Assembly (NCBI GenBank): GCA_041905405.1
Contig: JAYRLC010000005.1
Location: forward strand, 1-64,000
Source: RAM1 sp041905405
GTDB taxonomy: Bacteria; Pseudomonadota; Gammaproteobacteria; Burkholderiales; Burkholderiaceae_C
DNA: 64,000 nucleotides
Reading direction: 5' to 3'
Under the pieces are notes generated by a model. The model was not told where the DNA came from, made no database searches, and worked only from the letters and a program-made list of their open reading frames with translations. Position 1 is the first letter of the stretch. Each line of letters opens with the position of its first letter. Shown piece after piece: positions 43,558 to 52,242 of this stretch. Position numbers and translations under genes: made by a program.

Positions 43558-45564
43558 ATGCCGCAGTACATCAGGACGTCGACGTTCCATACGCTGACCG
43601 ACACCGAACGCATGCCAGCCTACGTGGGCCTGGACGGCAAGACCGTCCAGCCGGGTCCCATGACCTATTTCGACATGGGGTTTCTGACGCCGGACCTCAA
43701 CGGGGATGGCCTGGCGGACTTCGTGATGTCGCTGAGCCGCGGCGTCCAGATCGACAACACCACCCGGCTCGGTGCGCGCTTCTTCCTCAACGACGGAAAA
43801 GGCGGGTTCACCGACATCACGGCGCAGGTCAGCGGCGCCACGGTGCCGCTGCGCGAGCTGGCAGGCTACGCCAGCGGCAACCTGGACCGGGACGCACTGG
43901 ATGAACTGATGTTCGTGGGCGCCGGCCCCCGCACGACACCGACCGGTGAACCCATCGCCTACTACGACGCCAGCCCGGGCGGCATCGTCAACCGCAGCGG
44001 CGAGCTGCCGGACCTGAGCGCCACCAATGCCAGCGCGGCGGGCGTTGCGAACGGGTCGCGCAGCGTCACCGGCTACGACGTCACGATCGGCGACCTGGAC
44101 GCGGACGGCGACAACGATGCGCTGGTGCTGACCCATGGCGGCCCGGCCAACATGCAGCCGGCGTTCATCCTCGTCAACGACGGCAGCGGCAGGTTCACGG
44201 CCCGCGGCAGCGACGCGCTCACCGCGTTTTCACGCCAGCACTTCGGCACCAGCGGACCGTACAACGACTGGTACCGCACGGCCTTGCTCGATGCCAACGG
44301 CGACGGCGTGCTGGACATCGTGGTGTCCATCGTCTCGCGCGAGCCCAACGGGCGATCCAGCTTCGTGGCGTTGAACGACGGACGCGGCAACTTCTCGACC
44401 GCCCGCACCATCGAATTGCCGGCGCCGCTGTTTGGCAAGGGCAACACCGACAACCGCGATGTCGCGACGGGTGACCTCAACGGCGACGGGCTGGCCGACA
44501 TCGTCTTGAGCCAGACGCGGATCCAGCCCTTTCTGGCCGGCCGGGGGGTGCAGCTGCTGTTCAACGACGGCAACGGCGGGTTTTCCGACCAGTCGGCACG
44601 CATCACCTTCACCAACCCCCGCCCGGACGGCTCGCAGACCTACACCGATCCCAAACAGATTGCCCTGTTCGACTTCAACCACGATGGCGCGCTGGACATC
44701 ATCGAACGCGGACAGAACCTCAACGGGAACCCGGCGCCGGTCAACTTCTCGGTGTTCCTCAATGACGGCAAGGGGAATTTCACGGAAATGCCCCGGTCAC
44801 AGTTCGCCGACCTGACCTACCGGCAGGACGGCATTCCCGCGGGGATCGAACCGATCTGGGGCGACTTCAATGGCGATCGCATCACCGACTTCATCCTGAC
44901 CAGTGCGAGCGACGACGGCGCCACGCTGACCCTGTCCATGTCGCTGTACCAAGGCATCACGCCCAACGCGGCGGCGCCGCAACGGACATTCACCGACCTG
45001 CCCGCCGCCCAGACCTTCACTGGCGGCACGGACGTGGACACCGTGGTCTACGGCAGTTCGCGCGCCGACTACACACTGACCCGCACCGCCGGCGGCGCCA
45101 CGGTGGCAGCGAAGTCCGGCGCCCAGAGAACCGACACGCTGGTGGGCATCGAACGAGTCCAGTTCAGCGACGCCAAGGTGGCGCTCGACGTGAACGGCAA
45201 CGCCGGCATGGCCTACCGCCTGTACCAGGCCGCGTTCGACCGCACGCCCGACCAGGGCGGCCTGGGCTACCAGATGAAGGCGCTGGACGACGGGCTGAAC
45301 ATCGCCCAGGTCGCGGCCAACTTCATCGCCAGCCCCGAGTTCCAGCGCACCTACGGCGCGCTGAACGACACCCAGTTTGTCACCCAGCTGTACCAGAACG
45401 TGCTGCACCGCGCGCCGGACAGCGGCGGCCTGGCTTTCCATGTGAACAACCTGGCCACCGGCGCCAACACGCGGGCCAACGTCCTTGTGGGCTTTTCTGA
45501 ATCACCCGAGAACCAGGCCGCCCTGATCGGCGCCATCCAGAACGGCATGGTCTACACGGTGTAG
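43558..45564 (+). CDS. FG-GAP/VCBS propeller protein with DUF4214 tail (family member 5)
   Basis: 668 residues, no Sec signal. Seven calcium loops are visible in residues 1-470 (DLNGDGLAD, NLDRDALDE, DLDADGDND, DANGDGVLD, DLNGDGLAD, DFNHDGALD, DFNGDRITD), suggesting a seven-bladed propeller as in member 1. The propeller sequences of members 1 and 5 are otherwise quite different. A short linker (FTGGTDVDTVVYGSSRADYT) and the shared tail (from residue 541) end the protein. It begins 22 bp after member 4 and is convergent with the SDR gene. Confidence 0.85.
   Translation: MPQYIRTSTFHTLTDTERMPAYVGLDGKTVQPGPMTYFDMGFLTPDLNGDGLADFVMSLSRGVQIDNTTRLGARFFLNDGKGGFTDITAQVSGATVPLRELAGYASGNLDRDALDELMFVGAGPRTTPTGEPIAYYDASPGGIVNRSGELPDLSATNASAAGVANGSRSVTGYDVTIGDLDADGDNDALVLTHGGPANMQPAFILVNDGSGRFTARGSDALTAFSRQHFGTSGPYNDWYRTALLDANGDGVLDIVVSIVSREPNGRSSFVALNDGRGNFSTARTIELPAPLFGKGNTDNRDVATGDLNGDGLADIVLSQTRIQPFLAGRGVQLLFNDGNGGFSDQSARITFTNPRPDGSQTYTDPKQIALFDFNHDGALDIIERGQNLNGNPAPVNFSVFLNDGKGNFTEMPRSQFADLTYRQDGIPAGIEPIWGDFNGDRITDFILTSASDDGATLTLSMSLYQGITPNAAAPQRTFTDLPAAQTFTGGTDVDTVVYGSSRADYTLTRTAGGATVAAKSGAQRTDTLVGIERVQFSDAKVALDVNGNAGMAYRLYQAAFDRTPDQGGLGYQMKALDDGLNIAQVAANFIASPEFQRTYGALNDTQFVTQLYQNVLHRAPDSGGLAFHVNNLATGANTRANVLVGFSESPENQAALIGAIQNGMVYTV
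45178..45564 (+). repeat. Shared DUF4214 tail, copy 5
   Basis: Variants GLGY, FVTQ, RAPDSGG and FHVN as in copy 4, but ending MVYTV as in copies 1 and 3. Confidence 0.92.
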
Positions 45565-45576
45565 CCGCCAGCGGCG

Positions 45577-46344
45577 TCAGATCATCTGACCGCCCGACAC
45601 CTCGATGCGCTGCGCGTTGATCCAGCCCGTGCCGGGCGCGAGCAGCGCGGCCACGGCGGCGCCGATGTCGTCGGGCAAGCCCACGCGGCCCAGCGCGGTG
45701 GCGGACGCGATCATCTGGTTGAGCTCGCGGTTGTCACGCACCGCGCCGCCGCCGAAGTCCGTCTCGATCGCGCCGGGTGCCACCGTGTTGACCGAGATCC
45801 CGCGCGCGCCCAGTTCCTTGGCCAGGTAGCGCGTCAGCACCTCAACCGCACCCTTCATGGACGCGTACGCCGAATAGTTGGGCAGCGCCACCCGCGCCAG
45901 GCCCGACGAGATGTTGACGATGCGCCCGCCGTCGTTCAGGAGCGGCAGCAGCTTCTGCGTCAGGAAGAAAACGCCCTTGAAGTGCACATTGACCAGCTCG
46001 TCGAACTGCGCCTCGGTCACCTGGCTGAACGGCGCGTACACGCCCATGCCTGCGTTGTTGACCAGATAGTCGAAGCGATCGCGCTGCCAGTGCTGCGCCA
46101 ACGCCGCTTTCAGCGCGCCGGTAAAGGCGTCGAACCCGGCCGCGCGGCCTACCTCCAGCGGCAGCGCCACGGCCTGGCGGCCCAGCGCCTGGATCTCGGC
46201 CTGCACGGCCTGGGCCTCTGCCTGCGCGCTGCGGTAGGTGAACACGACGTCAGTGCCAGCGCGTGCCAGGTGAAGTGCCATGCTCTTGCCAAGGCCGCGG
46301 CTGGCACCGGTAATGAGGGCAATGGGGGTGTGGGTGCTTGTCAT
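45577..46344 (-). CDS. Short-chain dehydrogenase/reductase (SDR)
   Basis: 255 residues from ATG 46344 (GAAGGAG ten bases upstream). Classical SDR features: cofactor loop TGASRGLGKSMAL, NNAG at YLVNNAGMGVY, catalytic Ser in IVNISSGLA, YxxxK in YSAYASMKGAVEV, and PGAIETDF. NADP preference is suggested by FTYRS after the second strand. Divergent from a LysR gene that may control it. Substrate unknown. Confidence 0.93.
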   Translation of the reverse strand: MTSTHTPIALITGASRGLGKSMALHLARAGTDVVFTYRSAQAEAQAVQAEIQALGRQAVALPLEVGRAAGFDAFTGALKAALAQHWQRDRFDYLVNNAGMGVYAPFSQVTEAQFDELVNVHFKGVFFLTQKLLPLLNDGGRIVNISSGLARVALPNYSAYASMKGAVEVLTRYLAKELGARGISVNTVAPGAIETDFGGGAVRDNRELNQMIASATALGRVGLPDDIGAAVAALLAPGTGWINAQRIEVSGGQMI

Positions 46345-46456
46345 GAAGTGGCTCCTTCGGTGGGTTGTGAACGTGAAGGAACTGTATTGACCGGCCATGA
46401 AAAGATAAACGCCGTTCAAAACCTCAATTTGTTCCTAAAAATCGGACAATCCGGCC

Positions 46457-47371
46457 ATGAACTGGCTTGAACAAACGGCGGTCTTTGTGCGCGTGGCCGA
46501 ACTCGGCAGCTTCACCCAAGCGGCCGACAGCCTGGGCCTGCCGCGCGGGCGCGCGTCGCATGCCGTGCAGCAACTGGAAGCGCGGCTGGGCACGCGCCTG
46601 CTGCACCGCACGACGCGGCGCGTGCAGCTCACCCAGGACGGCCAGAGCTACCTGGCCCGCGCGCAGGACGTGCTGGCCGACGTGGGCGAGCTCGAATCCA
46701 TGTTCCACGCACCGGGCGAAGCAGGCCTGCGCGGCCGCGTGCGGCTGGACATGTCCACCGGCATTGCGCGCTACATCGTCATGCCCGCCGTGCCGGCGCT
46801 GCTGGCCGCGCACCCGCTGCTGGAGCTGGAGATCAGCAGCACCGAGCGGCGTGTGGACGTGGTGCGCGAAGGCTTTGACCTGGTGCTGCGCACCGGCGCC
46901 GTGCTGGACGAAAGCCTGATTGCGCTGCCGCTGGGCGAGCTTGAGCTGCTGAACTGCGCCAGCCCCGCCTACCTGCGCCGCCATGGCAAACCGCAGACAC
47001 TGCAGGACCTGTCCAACCCGCAGAAGGCCCATCGCCTGGTGCACTTCGCGGCCACGCTGGGCGGGCGCAGCAGCGGGTTCGAGTATGTGCAGGATGGCAA
47101 AGACCGTTCACTGCCGCTGCCCGGCGCCGTGACCGTGAGCAGCGCCGAGGCCTACGCCGCCGCCTGCGAACAGGGGCTGGGGCTGATCCAGGTGCCGCGC
47201 GTGGGCGTACAGCAGGCGCTGGCCGACGGCCGTCTGGTGGAAGTGTTACCGCGCCTGCGGGCACGGCCCATGCCGCTCACGTTGCTGTATGCCAACCGGC
47301 GGCAGCAACCGCGGCGTGTGCGGCATGTGATGGAGTGGCTGGTGAAGACTGTGCGCGCCGCGCTGGCGTAG
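46457..47371 (+). CDS. LysR family transcriptional regulator
   Basis: 304 residues with an N-terminal winged helix (NWLEQTAVFVRVAELGSFTQ, RLGTRLLHRTTRRVQLTQDG) and a LysR substrate-binding domain of the CrgA-like group. Divergent from the SDR gene with 112 bp between the starts, the usual arrangement for a regulator and its target. Confidence 0.92.
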   Translation: MNWLEQTAVFVRVAELGSFTQAADSLGLPRGRASHAVQQLEARLGTRLLHRTTRRVQLTQDGQSYLARAQDVLADVGELESMFHAPGEAGLRGRVRLDMSTGIARYIVMPAVPALLAAHPLLELEISSTERRVDVVREGFDLVLRTGAVLDESLIALPLGELELLNCASPAYLRRHGKPQTLQDLSNPQKAHRLVHFAATLGGRSSGFEYVQDGKDRSLPLPGAVTVSSAEAYAAACEQGLGLIQVPRVGVQQALADGRLVEVLPRLRARPMPLTLLYANRRQQPRRVRHVMEWLVKTVRAALA

Positions 47372-47391
47372 CGCTGTCGCCCGTCAGCGGT

Positions 47392-47577
47392 TCACCACTC
47401 GCCGGACTGGCGAACGCGCTGGTCCAGGTCCAGCGGCTCGGCGGGCAGCGTGCGCGGCTCGGTGCGGGCCCGGCGCGGCTGCCAGAACGAAAAGCGCGAA
47501 TACGTGACCCGCGCCTGAACCAGCGCCTGCGCGGGCCGGGGCTGCGCGGGGACGGGGGAAAGCGGTGCGGTGTACAT
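47392..47577 (-). CDS. Small hypothetical protein
   Basis: 61 residues, MYTAPLSPVPAQPRPAQALV and so on to RVRQSGEW, basic and proline-rich, no signal or helix. GGAG lies nine bases before the ATG, and the upstream 119 bp are AT-richer than the surroundings and hold no other gene. GGCTC...GAGCC around the ribosome site could form a hairpin. Supported by position and ribosome site only; no family recognised. Confidence 0.45.
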   Translation of the reverse strand: MYTAPLSPVPAQPRPAQALVQARVTYSRFSFWQPRRARTEPRTLPAEPLDLDQRVRQSGEW

Positions 47578-47696
47578 GATTCGGCTCCATTCTGTAGAGC
47601 CAGTTTAAAAACGCTGCCGCGTCCGCCGTGTGACGCACGACACACACCGCACAGATTTGCCAGCGCGCTGTGCGTGCGCGCAACAGTGCAAAAGGC

Positions 47697-48509
47697 TTAC
47701 CGCGTCGGCGCGGCGACGGTGGACAGCGGCAGCGCCGCCACTTCCTGCAGCAGCGCGGCCAGCTGCCGGCCCGCGGCGGCCACGACCGCACGGCCCCGCT
47801 CGGCCGTGGCCGCCGCTGCGTTGCCGGCGGCGCCGTCCGCGTTGTAGTCCTGCATGGCCCAGCCGAGCTTGGCGCTCTTGCCGTTGCCCAGGATGGCGTG
47901 CGCCGCGGCCCGGTCCTGCGACGTGGAATGGAAGTTCTGCGCCTGGTCCATGCGTACGTGCTGCGGGTGCAGCGCCAGCATCATGGACGTTTCGATCTCG
48001 CCGCCGTGCACGCCAAAGCGGTGTTCATGCGCGCTGAACAGTCCGTTGACCGCGTCGCCCAGCGGCAGGCTGTACCAGCTCGTGCTGTACACGATGAGGC
48101 CACAGCGGTTGCGCAGCTCGCGCGCGGCCACGTCCATCAGGCTGACCTGACCGCCGTGCGAATTGAACAGGACCAGCTTCTTCACGCCGGCGCGGGCCAC
48201 GCATTCGCCCAGCTCGATCCACAGGCGCACAACGGTGTCGAACGACAGCGTGAGCGTGCCGGCAAAAGCGGCGTGCTCGGGGCTGTAGCCCACGGCCTGC
48301 GTGGGCAGGAACAGGGCGGGCACATCCGCCGGCAGGTGCGGCAGCGCCGCGGCCACCACGCCGTCGGCCAGCGCCTGATCCACGCGCAACGGCAGGTGCG
48401 GCCCATGCTGCTCGGTCGCGGCCACCGGCAGCACCGCCACCGTGCGCGCGGGGTCCAGCGCGGCAAAGTCGATGGTGGCCAGGTCGGCCCAAAAGCGTGA
48501 CGGCAGCAT
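47697..48509 (-). CDS. Creatininase family amidohydrolase
   Basis: 270 residues from ATG 48509 (ATG 48518 in frame adds three). Metal ligands are recognisable: E in VAATEQHGPHLPL, D of RVDQALAD, H in FNSHGGQVSLMD, and E in HGGEIETSMMLAL. The family hydrolyses cyclic or linear amides (creatinine, formamidopyrimidines and others), and the exact substrate cannot be told. It lies 10 bp downstream of a LysR gene in the same direction, probably co-transcribed. Confidence 0.9.
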   Translation of the reverse strand: MLPSRFWADLATIDFAALDPARTVAVLPVAATEQHGPHLPLRVDQALADGVVAAALPHLPADVPALFLPTQAVGYSPEHAAFAGTLTLSFDTVVRLWIELGECVARAGVKKLVLFNSHGGQVSLMDVAARELRNRCGLIVYSTSWYSLPLGDAVNGLFSAHEHRFGVHGGEIETSMMLALHPQHVRMDQAQNFHSTSQDRAAAHAILGNGKSAKLGWAMQDYNADGAAGNAAAATAERGRAVVAAAGRQLAALLQEVAALPLSTVAAPTR

Positions 48510-48519
48510 GGGGCGCATC

Positions 48520-49440
48520 TTAACCAGCGGGCGGCGCGGCCTGCGGCAGCCCCGCGAAGCGCTGCGCCAGAAAGTCCACCAGCGCGCGCACACGCGCCGG
48601 CACGAAGCGGTTGCTGGGCAGGATGGCGTGCAACGGATACGGCTCGCCGCGCCACTGCGGCAGCAACCGTACCAGCGCACCCGACGCCAGGTCCTGCACC
48701 AGGTCCAGCTCGGCCTTGTACAGCACACCGGCGCCGCCCAGCGCCCATTGGTGCGTGATGGCCGCGTCGTCGGCGTCGCGGTCGCCGTCCACCCGCACCT
48801 CCGTCCACTGGCCGCCCTGCTCGAACCGCCAGGCGGTATAGCGGCGCCCGCCGATGTGAAAGGTCAGGCAATTGTGGGCCGCCAGGTCCTGCGGCGTACG
48901 CGGTGCCGCATGCCGGTCCAGGTAGGCCGGGGCCGCGCAGGGCACGCGGTGCGTGATGCACAGCAACCTCGCCACCTGCCGCGAATCGGCCGGCGCGCCG
49001 TAGCGCAACGCCACGTCCACTGCGTCGCGCAACACGTCCTGCACGCGGTCGCTGACGCTGAACGCAATGCGTACGCCGGGGTGTTCCGCCAAAAAGGCGT
49101 CCAGCCACGGCACCAGCAGGCTGCGGGCCAGCCCGGACGGGGCAGCAACACGCACCGTGCCGGCCAGCGCGCGGCCGTCGCTCAGCAACTGGGATTCGCC
49201 CTCTTCCAGCAACTCGATCGCGCGGCCCGCATAGTCCAGCAGCGTCTGGCCCTGCGCCGTGAGCCGCAGCGCGCGTGTGGACCGCTCAAACAGGCGCGCG
49301 CCCAGTTGCGATTCCAGCCGCTTGAGCATGGCGCTGGCCGCCGCGGGCGTGACGCCCAGCGCCCGCCCGGCCCCGGTCAGGCTGCCGGCCCGGGCAGTTT
49401 CGACGAGCACGCGCAGGTCCGCCATATTTTCAATTTTCAT
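48520..49440 (-). CDS. LysR family transcriptional regulator
   Basis: 306 residues: helix-turn-helix MADLRVLVETARAGSLTGAG with AAASAMLKRLESQLGARLFE, then a CrgA-type substrate-binding domain. Divergent from a zinc-type alcohol dehydrogenase gene (90 bp apart) and followed by the creatininase gene. Either could be a target. Confidence 0.92.
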   Translation of the reverse strand: MKIENMADLRVLVETARAGSLTGAGRALGVTPAAASAMLKRLESQLGARLFERSTRALRLTAQGQTLLDYAGRAIELLEEGESQLLSDGRALAGTVRVAAPSGLARSLLVPWLDAFLAEHPGVRIAFSVSDRVQDVLRDAVDVALRYGAPADSRQVARLLCITHRVPCAAPAYLDRHAAPRTPQDLAAHNCLTFHIGGRRYTAWRFEQGGQWTEVRVDGDRDADDAAITHQWALGGAGVLYKAELDLVQDLASGALVRLLPQWRGEPYPLHAILPSNRFVPARVRALVDFLAQRFAGLPQAAPPAG

Positions 49441-49453
49441 TTGAAGATATTAG

Positions 49454-49478
49454 CGATTGGATCCCTCTTATCAAATCG
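49454..49478. promoter_or_regulatory. Possible LysR operator
   Basis: CGATT-N15-AATCG inverted repeat in the AT-rich gap between the LysR and alcohol dehydrogenase starts. Arms are short (5 bp), so the call is tentative. Confidence 0.35.
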
Positions 49479-49530
49479 AAGAGAAGGAATCACTATCGGG
49501 TATCCATCACTTGTCCGTCAAAGGATCCCC

Positions 49531-50553
49531 ATGAAAGCCGTCGGCTACCGCCAGCCCCTGCCAATTGAACACCCCGAGTCCCTGCTGGACCTGGACCTGC
49601 CCGCGCCCGCACCTGGTGAACACGACCTGCTCGTGCAGGTGCAGGCCATCTCCGTCAACCCGGTGGACACCAAGGTGCGCAAATCCGCCCAGCCCGAGCC
49701 CGGGCAGGTGCGCGTGCTGGGTTATGACGCCGTGGGCATCGTGCAGGCCGTGGGCCCTGCTGTCACTCGCTTCAAGCCAGGCGACCGGGTGTACTACGCC
49801 GGCTCCATCGCGCGGCCTGGCACCAACGCCGAACTGCATGCGGTGGACGAACGCATCGCCGGGCACGCGCCGGTCAGCCTGAGCGAGGCCGACGCGGCCG
49901 CCCTTCCGCTCACGGCCATCACGGCCTGGGAGCTGCTGTTCGACCGGCTCAAGGTGCCGCGCACCGGCGGTCGCGACGGCGGCGCCAGCCAGTCCCTGCT
50001 GATCACCGGCGGCGCGGGCGGCGTCGGGTCGGTGCTGATCCAGCTGGCGCGCCGGCTGACCGGGCTGCGCGTGATCGCGACCGCATCGCGGCCCGAGACG
50101 CGCCAGTGGTGCCTGGACCTGGGCGCGCATGACGTGATCGACCATGCGCAGCCGCTGGCCCCGCAACTGGCGGCCATCGACGCGGCGCAGGTGGACCACG
50201 TGGCCAGCCTGACGCAGACCGACCAGCACTTCGCCGCGCTGGTCGAGGCACTGAAGCCACAGGGGCAGTTCTCGCTGATCGACGACCCCAACTCCCTTGA
50301 CGTCACCCTTCTCAAGCGCAAGGCGCTGTCTCTGCATTGGGAGCTGATGTTCACGCGACCGCTGTACACCACGCCGGACCTGGCCGAGCAGGGCCGGCTG
50401 CTGGACGAAGTGGCGGCCCTGGTGGATGCGGGCAACGTGCGAACCACGGCCGGCATGCAGTTCGGCGCCATCAACGCGGCCAACCTCAAGCGCGCCCATG
50501 CCTGGATCGAAAGCGGCCGCGCCCAGGGCAAGGCCGTGCTGGAGGGCTTTTAG
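49531..50553 (+). CDS. Zinc-binding alcohol dehydrogenase family / quinone oxidoreductase
   Basis: 340 residues of the medium-chain dehydrogenase superfamily. The N-terminal GroES-like domain (SVNPVDTKVRKSAQPEPGQV, LGYDAVGIVQAVG) is followed by a Rossmann fold with ITGGAGGVGSVLIQLARRLT. The catalytic zinc cysteine and the structural zinc lobe are absent, so it belongs to the NADPH:quinone reductase (ZADH) branch. It meets the GntR gene tail to tail with a 4-bp overlap. Confidence 0.9.
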   Translation: MKAVGYRQPLPIEHPESLLDLDLPAPAPGEHDLLVQVQAISVNPVDTKVRKSAQPEPGQVRVLGYDAVGIVQAVGPAVTRFKPGDRVYYAGSIARPGTNAELHAVDERIAGHAPVSLSEADAAALPLTAITAWELLFDRLKVPRTGGRDGGASQSLLITGGAGGVGSVLIQLARRLTGLRVIATASRPETRQWCLDLGAHDVIDHAQPLAPQLAAIDAAQVDHVASLTQTDQHFAALVEALKPQGQFSLIDDPNSLDVTLLKRKALSLHWELMFTRPLYTTPDLAEQGRLLDEVAALVDAGNVRTTAGMQFGAINAANLKRAHAWIESGRAQGKAVLEGF

Positions 50554-51233
50554 GCAGCCGCACGGCGGCGGCGCGCCGGGGCAGGCGGTGGTGCGTCGCG
50601 CATGGCCTGCAGGATGGCCTGGCTTTTGTGTCGCAGGTGCGTCTTCAGGATGCTGGCCATCGCCGCCGCGTCGCGCCGCTGCAGCGCATTCATCATGCCC
50701 TCGTGCTCGGCCATGGCGCGGGACCAGATCTCGTCCGTCATGGGTGAGTCAAAGCGCACGCGGCGGATGCGCGCGTTCAGGATGGCGTACTGGGCCACCA
50801 GGACCGGGTTTCGCGTGGCGCTGACGATGGCCTCGTGGATCTGCCGGTTCAGCGCGTAGTAAGGCGCCATATCGCGCCGCGTGTAGGCGTCCCGCATGCG
50901 CGCATGCAGGTCGGCCAGCCCATCAAGCTCGGGCGCGGTGATGCGCTCGCACGCCTGCTCCCCGGCCAGCGCCTCCAGCGCGCCGGCCACCGCGAACAGG
51001 CCGTCCACTTCCTCCAGAGACAGCGCGCGGACGCGGGCGCCGCGGTTGGGCAGCAGTTCGACCTGGCCTTCAGCGGCCAGCACCTTCAGCGCCTCGCGCA
51101 GCGGCGTGCGCGACACACCGAACCGCTCGCATAACTGCTGCTCGGGCACTTTCTGGCCGGGTGGCACTTCACCCCGCACAAACACCTCGCGCAGGTTGTC
51201 GAGCAGCTCGGTATGAACGAATTCCTTGGACAT
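50550..51233 (-). CDS. GntR family regulator, FCD/FadR type
   Basis: 227 residues: GntR winged helix (VPEQQLCERFGVSRTPLREALKVLAAEGQVEL) and an FCD effector domain with the metal-binding pattern (D/N...H...H), for example LNRQIHEAIV and AEHEGMMNAL, HLRHK. Divergent from the AMDase-like/TctC operon with two perfect palindromes in the gap. Likely controls that operon and itself. Confidence 0.92.
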   Translation of the reverse strand: MSKEFVHTELLDNLREVFVRGEVPPGQKVPEQQLCERFGVSRTPLREALKVLAAEGQVELLPNRGARVRALSLEEVDGLFAVAGALEALAGEQACERITAPELDGLADLHARMRDAYTRRDMAPYYALNRQIHEAIVSATRNPVLVAQYAILNARIRRVRFDSPMTDEIWSRAMAEHEGMMNALQRRDAAAMASILKTHLRHKSQAILQAMRDAPPPAPARRRRAAA

Positions 51234-51242
51234 GGCGCAATT

Positions 51243-51252
51243 ATGAATTCAT
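51243..51252. promoter_or_regulatory. Palindrome ATGAATTCAT, possible GntR operator
   Basis: Perfect 10-bp palindrome 10 bp in front of the gntR start codon. Related in its GAATTC core to the second palindrome 62 bp away. Confidence 0.45.
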
Positions 51253-51304
51253 TTTTTGATCTTATCTGCGTTTTGACGCCATTTAATGATCTTTTTTTGA
51301 TGAA

Positions 51305-51314
51305 TTGAATTCAA
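51305..51314. promoter_or_regulatory. Palindrome TTGAATTCAA, possible GntR operator
   Basis: Perfect 10-bp palindrome ending 6 bp before the -35 box of the downstream operon promoter; it shares TGAATTCA with the first site, a spacing of about six turns. A repressor bound here would affect that promoter. Confidence 0.5.
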
Positions 51315-51319
51315 AGTAA

Positions 51320-51348
51320 TTGACAGTACCGCGGCGTCTCCCTACATT
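51320..51348 (+). promoter_or_regulatory. Promoter of the AMDase-like/TctC operon
   Basis: TTGACA (51320-51325), 17-bp spacer, TACATT (51343-51348). It is 67 bp upstream of the start codon at 51415. Sigma-70 consensus -35 with a moderately good -10. Confidence 0.75.
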
Positions 51349-51414
51349 CAACTGCATTCATTCGGCCAATGAACTCCCGATACGTCTTCTTCAAACCGCT
51401 ACAGGAACTCAGAA

Positions 51415-52218
51415 ATGAATGCATTTCAGCAAGGCATCCGCGAAATCGACGGCTCCACCCATGACGACCAGCGCTATGTGAACGCGCTGGGCCCGCGCGG
51501 CGTCATCGGCGTGATGACGCCGGGGCCCAATGTGAACGTGGAGAACGAAATGATGGACATGCGCCCGCGTGGCGTCATCAATGCCATCGACCGCTACTAC
51601 GTGCCCAACCAGAAGATCGCGCAGGACGAGGACTGGTCCATCATCATGCGCAACGTCGCCGCCAACCTGGACGATTCGGTCCGCCGGCTGAAAGAAGCGC
51701 TGATCGACCACCTGATCCTGGGCATGTCTTCGCAGAGCTACATGGGCGGCGAAAAAGGCAGCTTCGCGCTGCTGGAGCACCTGGAAAAGACCTCGGGCGT
51801 GCCCGTGACCATGGGCGCGCAGTCGGCCGAACAGGCGTTCAAGCTGTGCGGCGCCAAAAAGATCGCGCTGCTCACGCCTTACTACCCGGTCATCGAGACC
51901 AACGCAATCAGCTACTTCACGTCACGCGGGTTCGAGGTGGTGCATGTGGAGGGGCTCAAGTGCAAGAGCATCATCCACGTCGCATCGCAGACCTACGAGC
52001 AACTGGCCGAGGCCACGCTGCGCTGCGAGGCCGCCAGGCCCGACGCCATCCTGCAGCTTGGCACCAACCTGGCCTATGCCAAGGTGGCCAATGACGCGGA
52101 GAAATGGCTGCGCAAGCCCGTGTTCGCATCCGGCCCCGTCATCTACTGGTCGGCGCTGCGCAGGATGGGCATCAAGGACCAGTTCCCCGGCTTCGGCAGC
52201 CTGACCGAATTCCACTGA
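51415..52218 (+). CDS. Asp/Glu racemase-superfamily protein, AMDase/maleate-isomerase-like
   Basis: 267 residues. The fold and length match arylmalonate decarboxylase and maleate isomerase (GVMTPGPNVNVENEMMDMRP, ILGMSSQSYMGGEKGSFALL, AKKIALLTPYYPVIETNAIS, FPGFGSLTEF). The catalytic cysteine of the second half (SCTN/SCGG in relatives) is replaced: the protein has AILQLGTNLAYAKV. The first-half site reads GMSSQSY, without cysteine. It therefore lacks both active-site thiols. It is followed after 24 bp by a TctC-type binding protein and divergent from GntR. Confidence 0.8.
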   Translation: MNAFQQGIREIDGSTHDDQRYVNALGPRGVIGVMTPGPNVNVENEMMDMRPRGVINAIDRYYVPNQKIAQDEDWSIIMRNVAANLDDSVRRLKEALIDHLILGMSSQSYMGGEKGSFALLEHLEKTSGVPVTMGAQSAEQAFKLCGAKKIALLTPYYPVIETNAISYFTSRGFEVVHVEGLKCKSIIHVASQTYEQLAEATLRCEAARPDAILQLGTNLAYAKVANDAEKWLRKPVFASGPVIYWSALRRMGIKDQFPGFGSLTEFH

Positions 52219-52242
52219 CACCCTGTTGAGGAGACAAGCACC

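Noticed and set aside
43558..45564. Members 1 and 5 as simple recent duplicates of a whole gene
   Set aside because: Both are seven-repeat propellers with the same tail, but the propeller sequences and linkers are clearly divergent; only the tail is nearly identical.
35154..45564. CRISPR array or integron cassette array as explanation of the repeats
   Set aside because: The repeats are 387-bp coding modules at the 3' ends of genes, with intact stops and no attC-like sites or short spacers.
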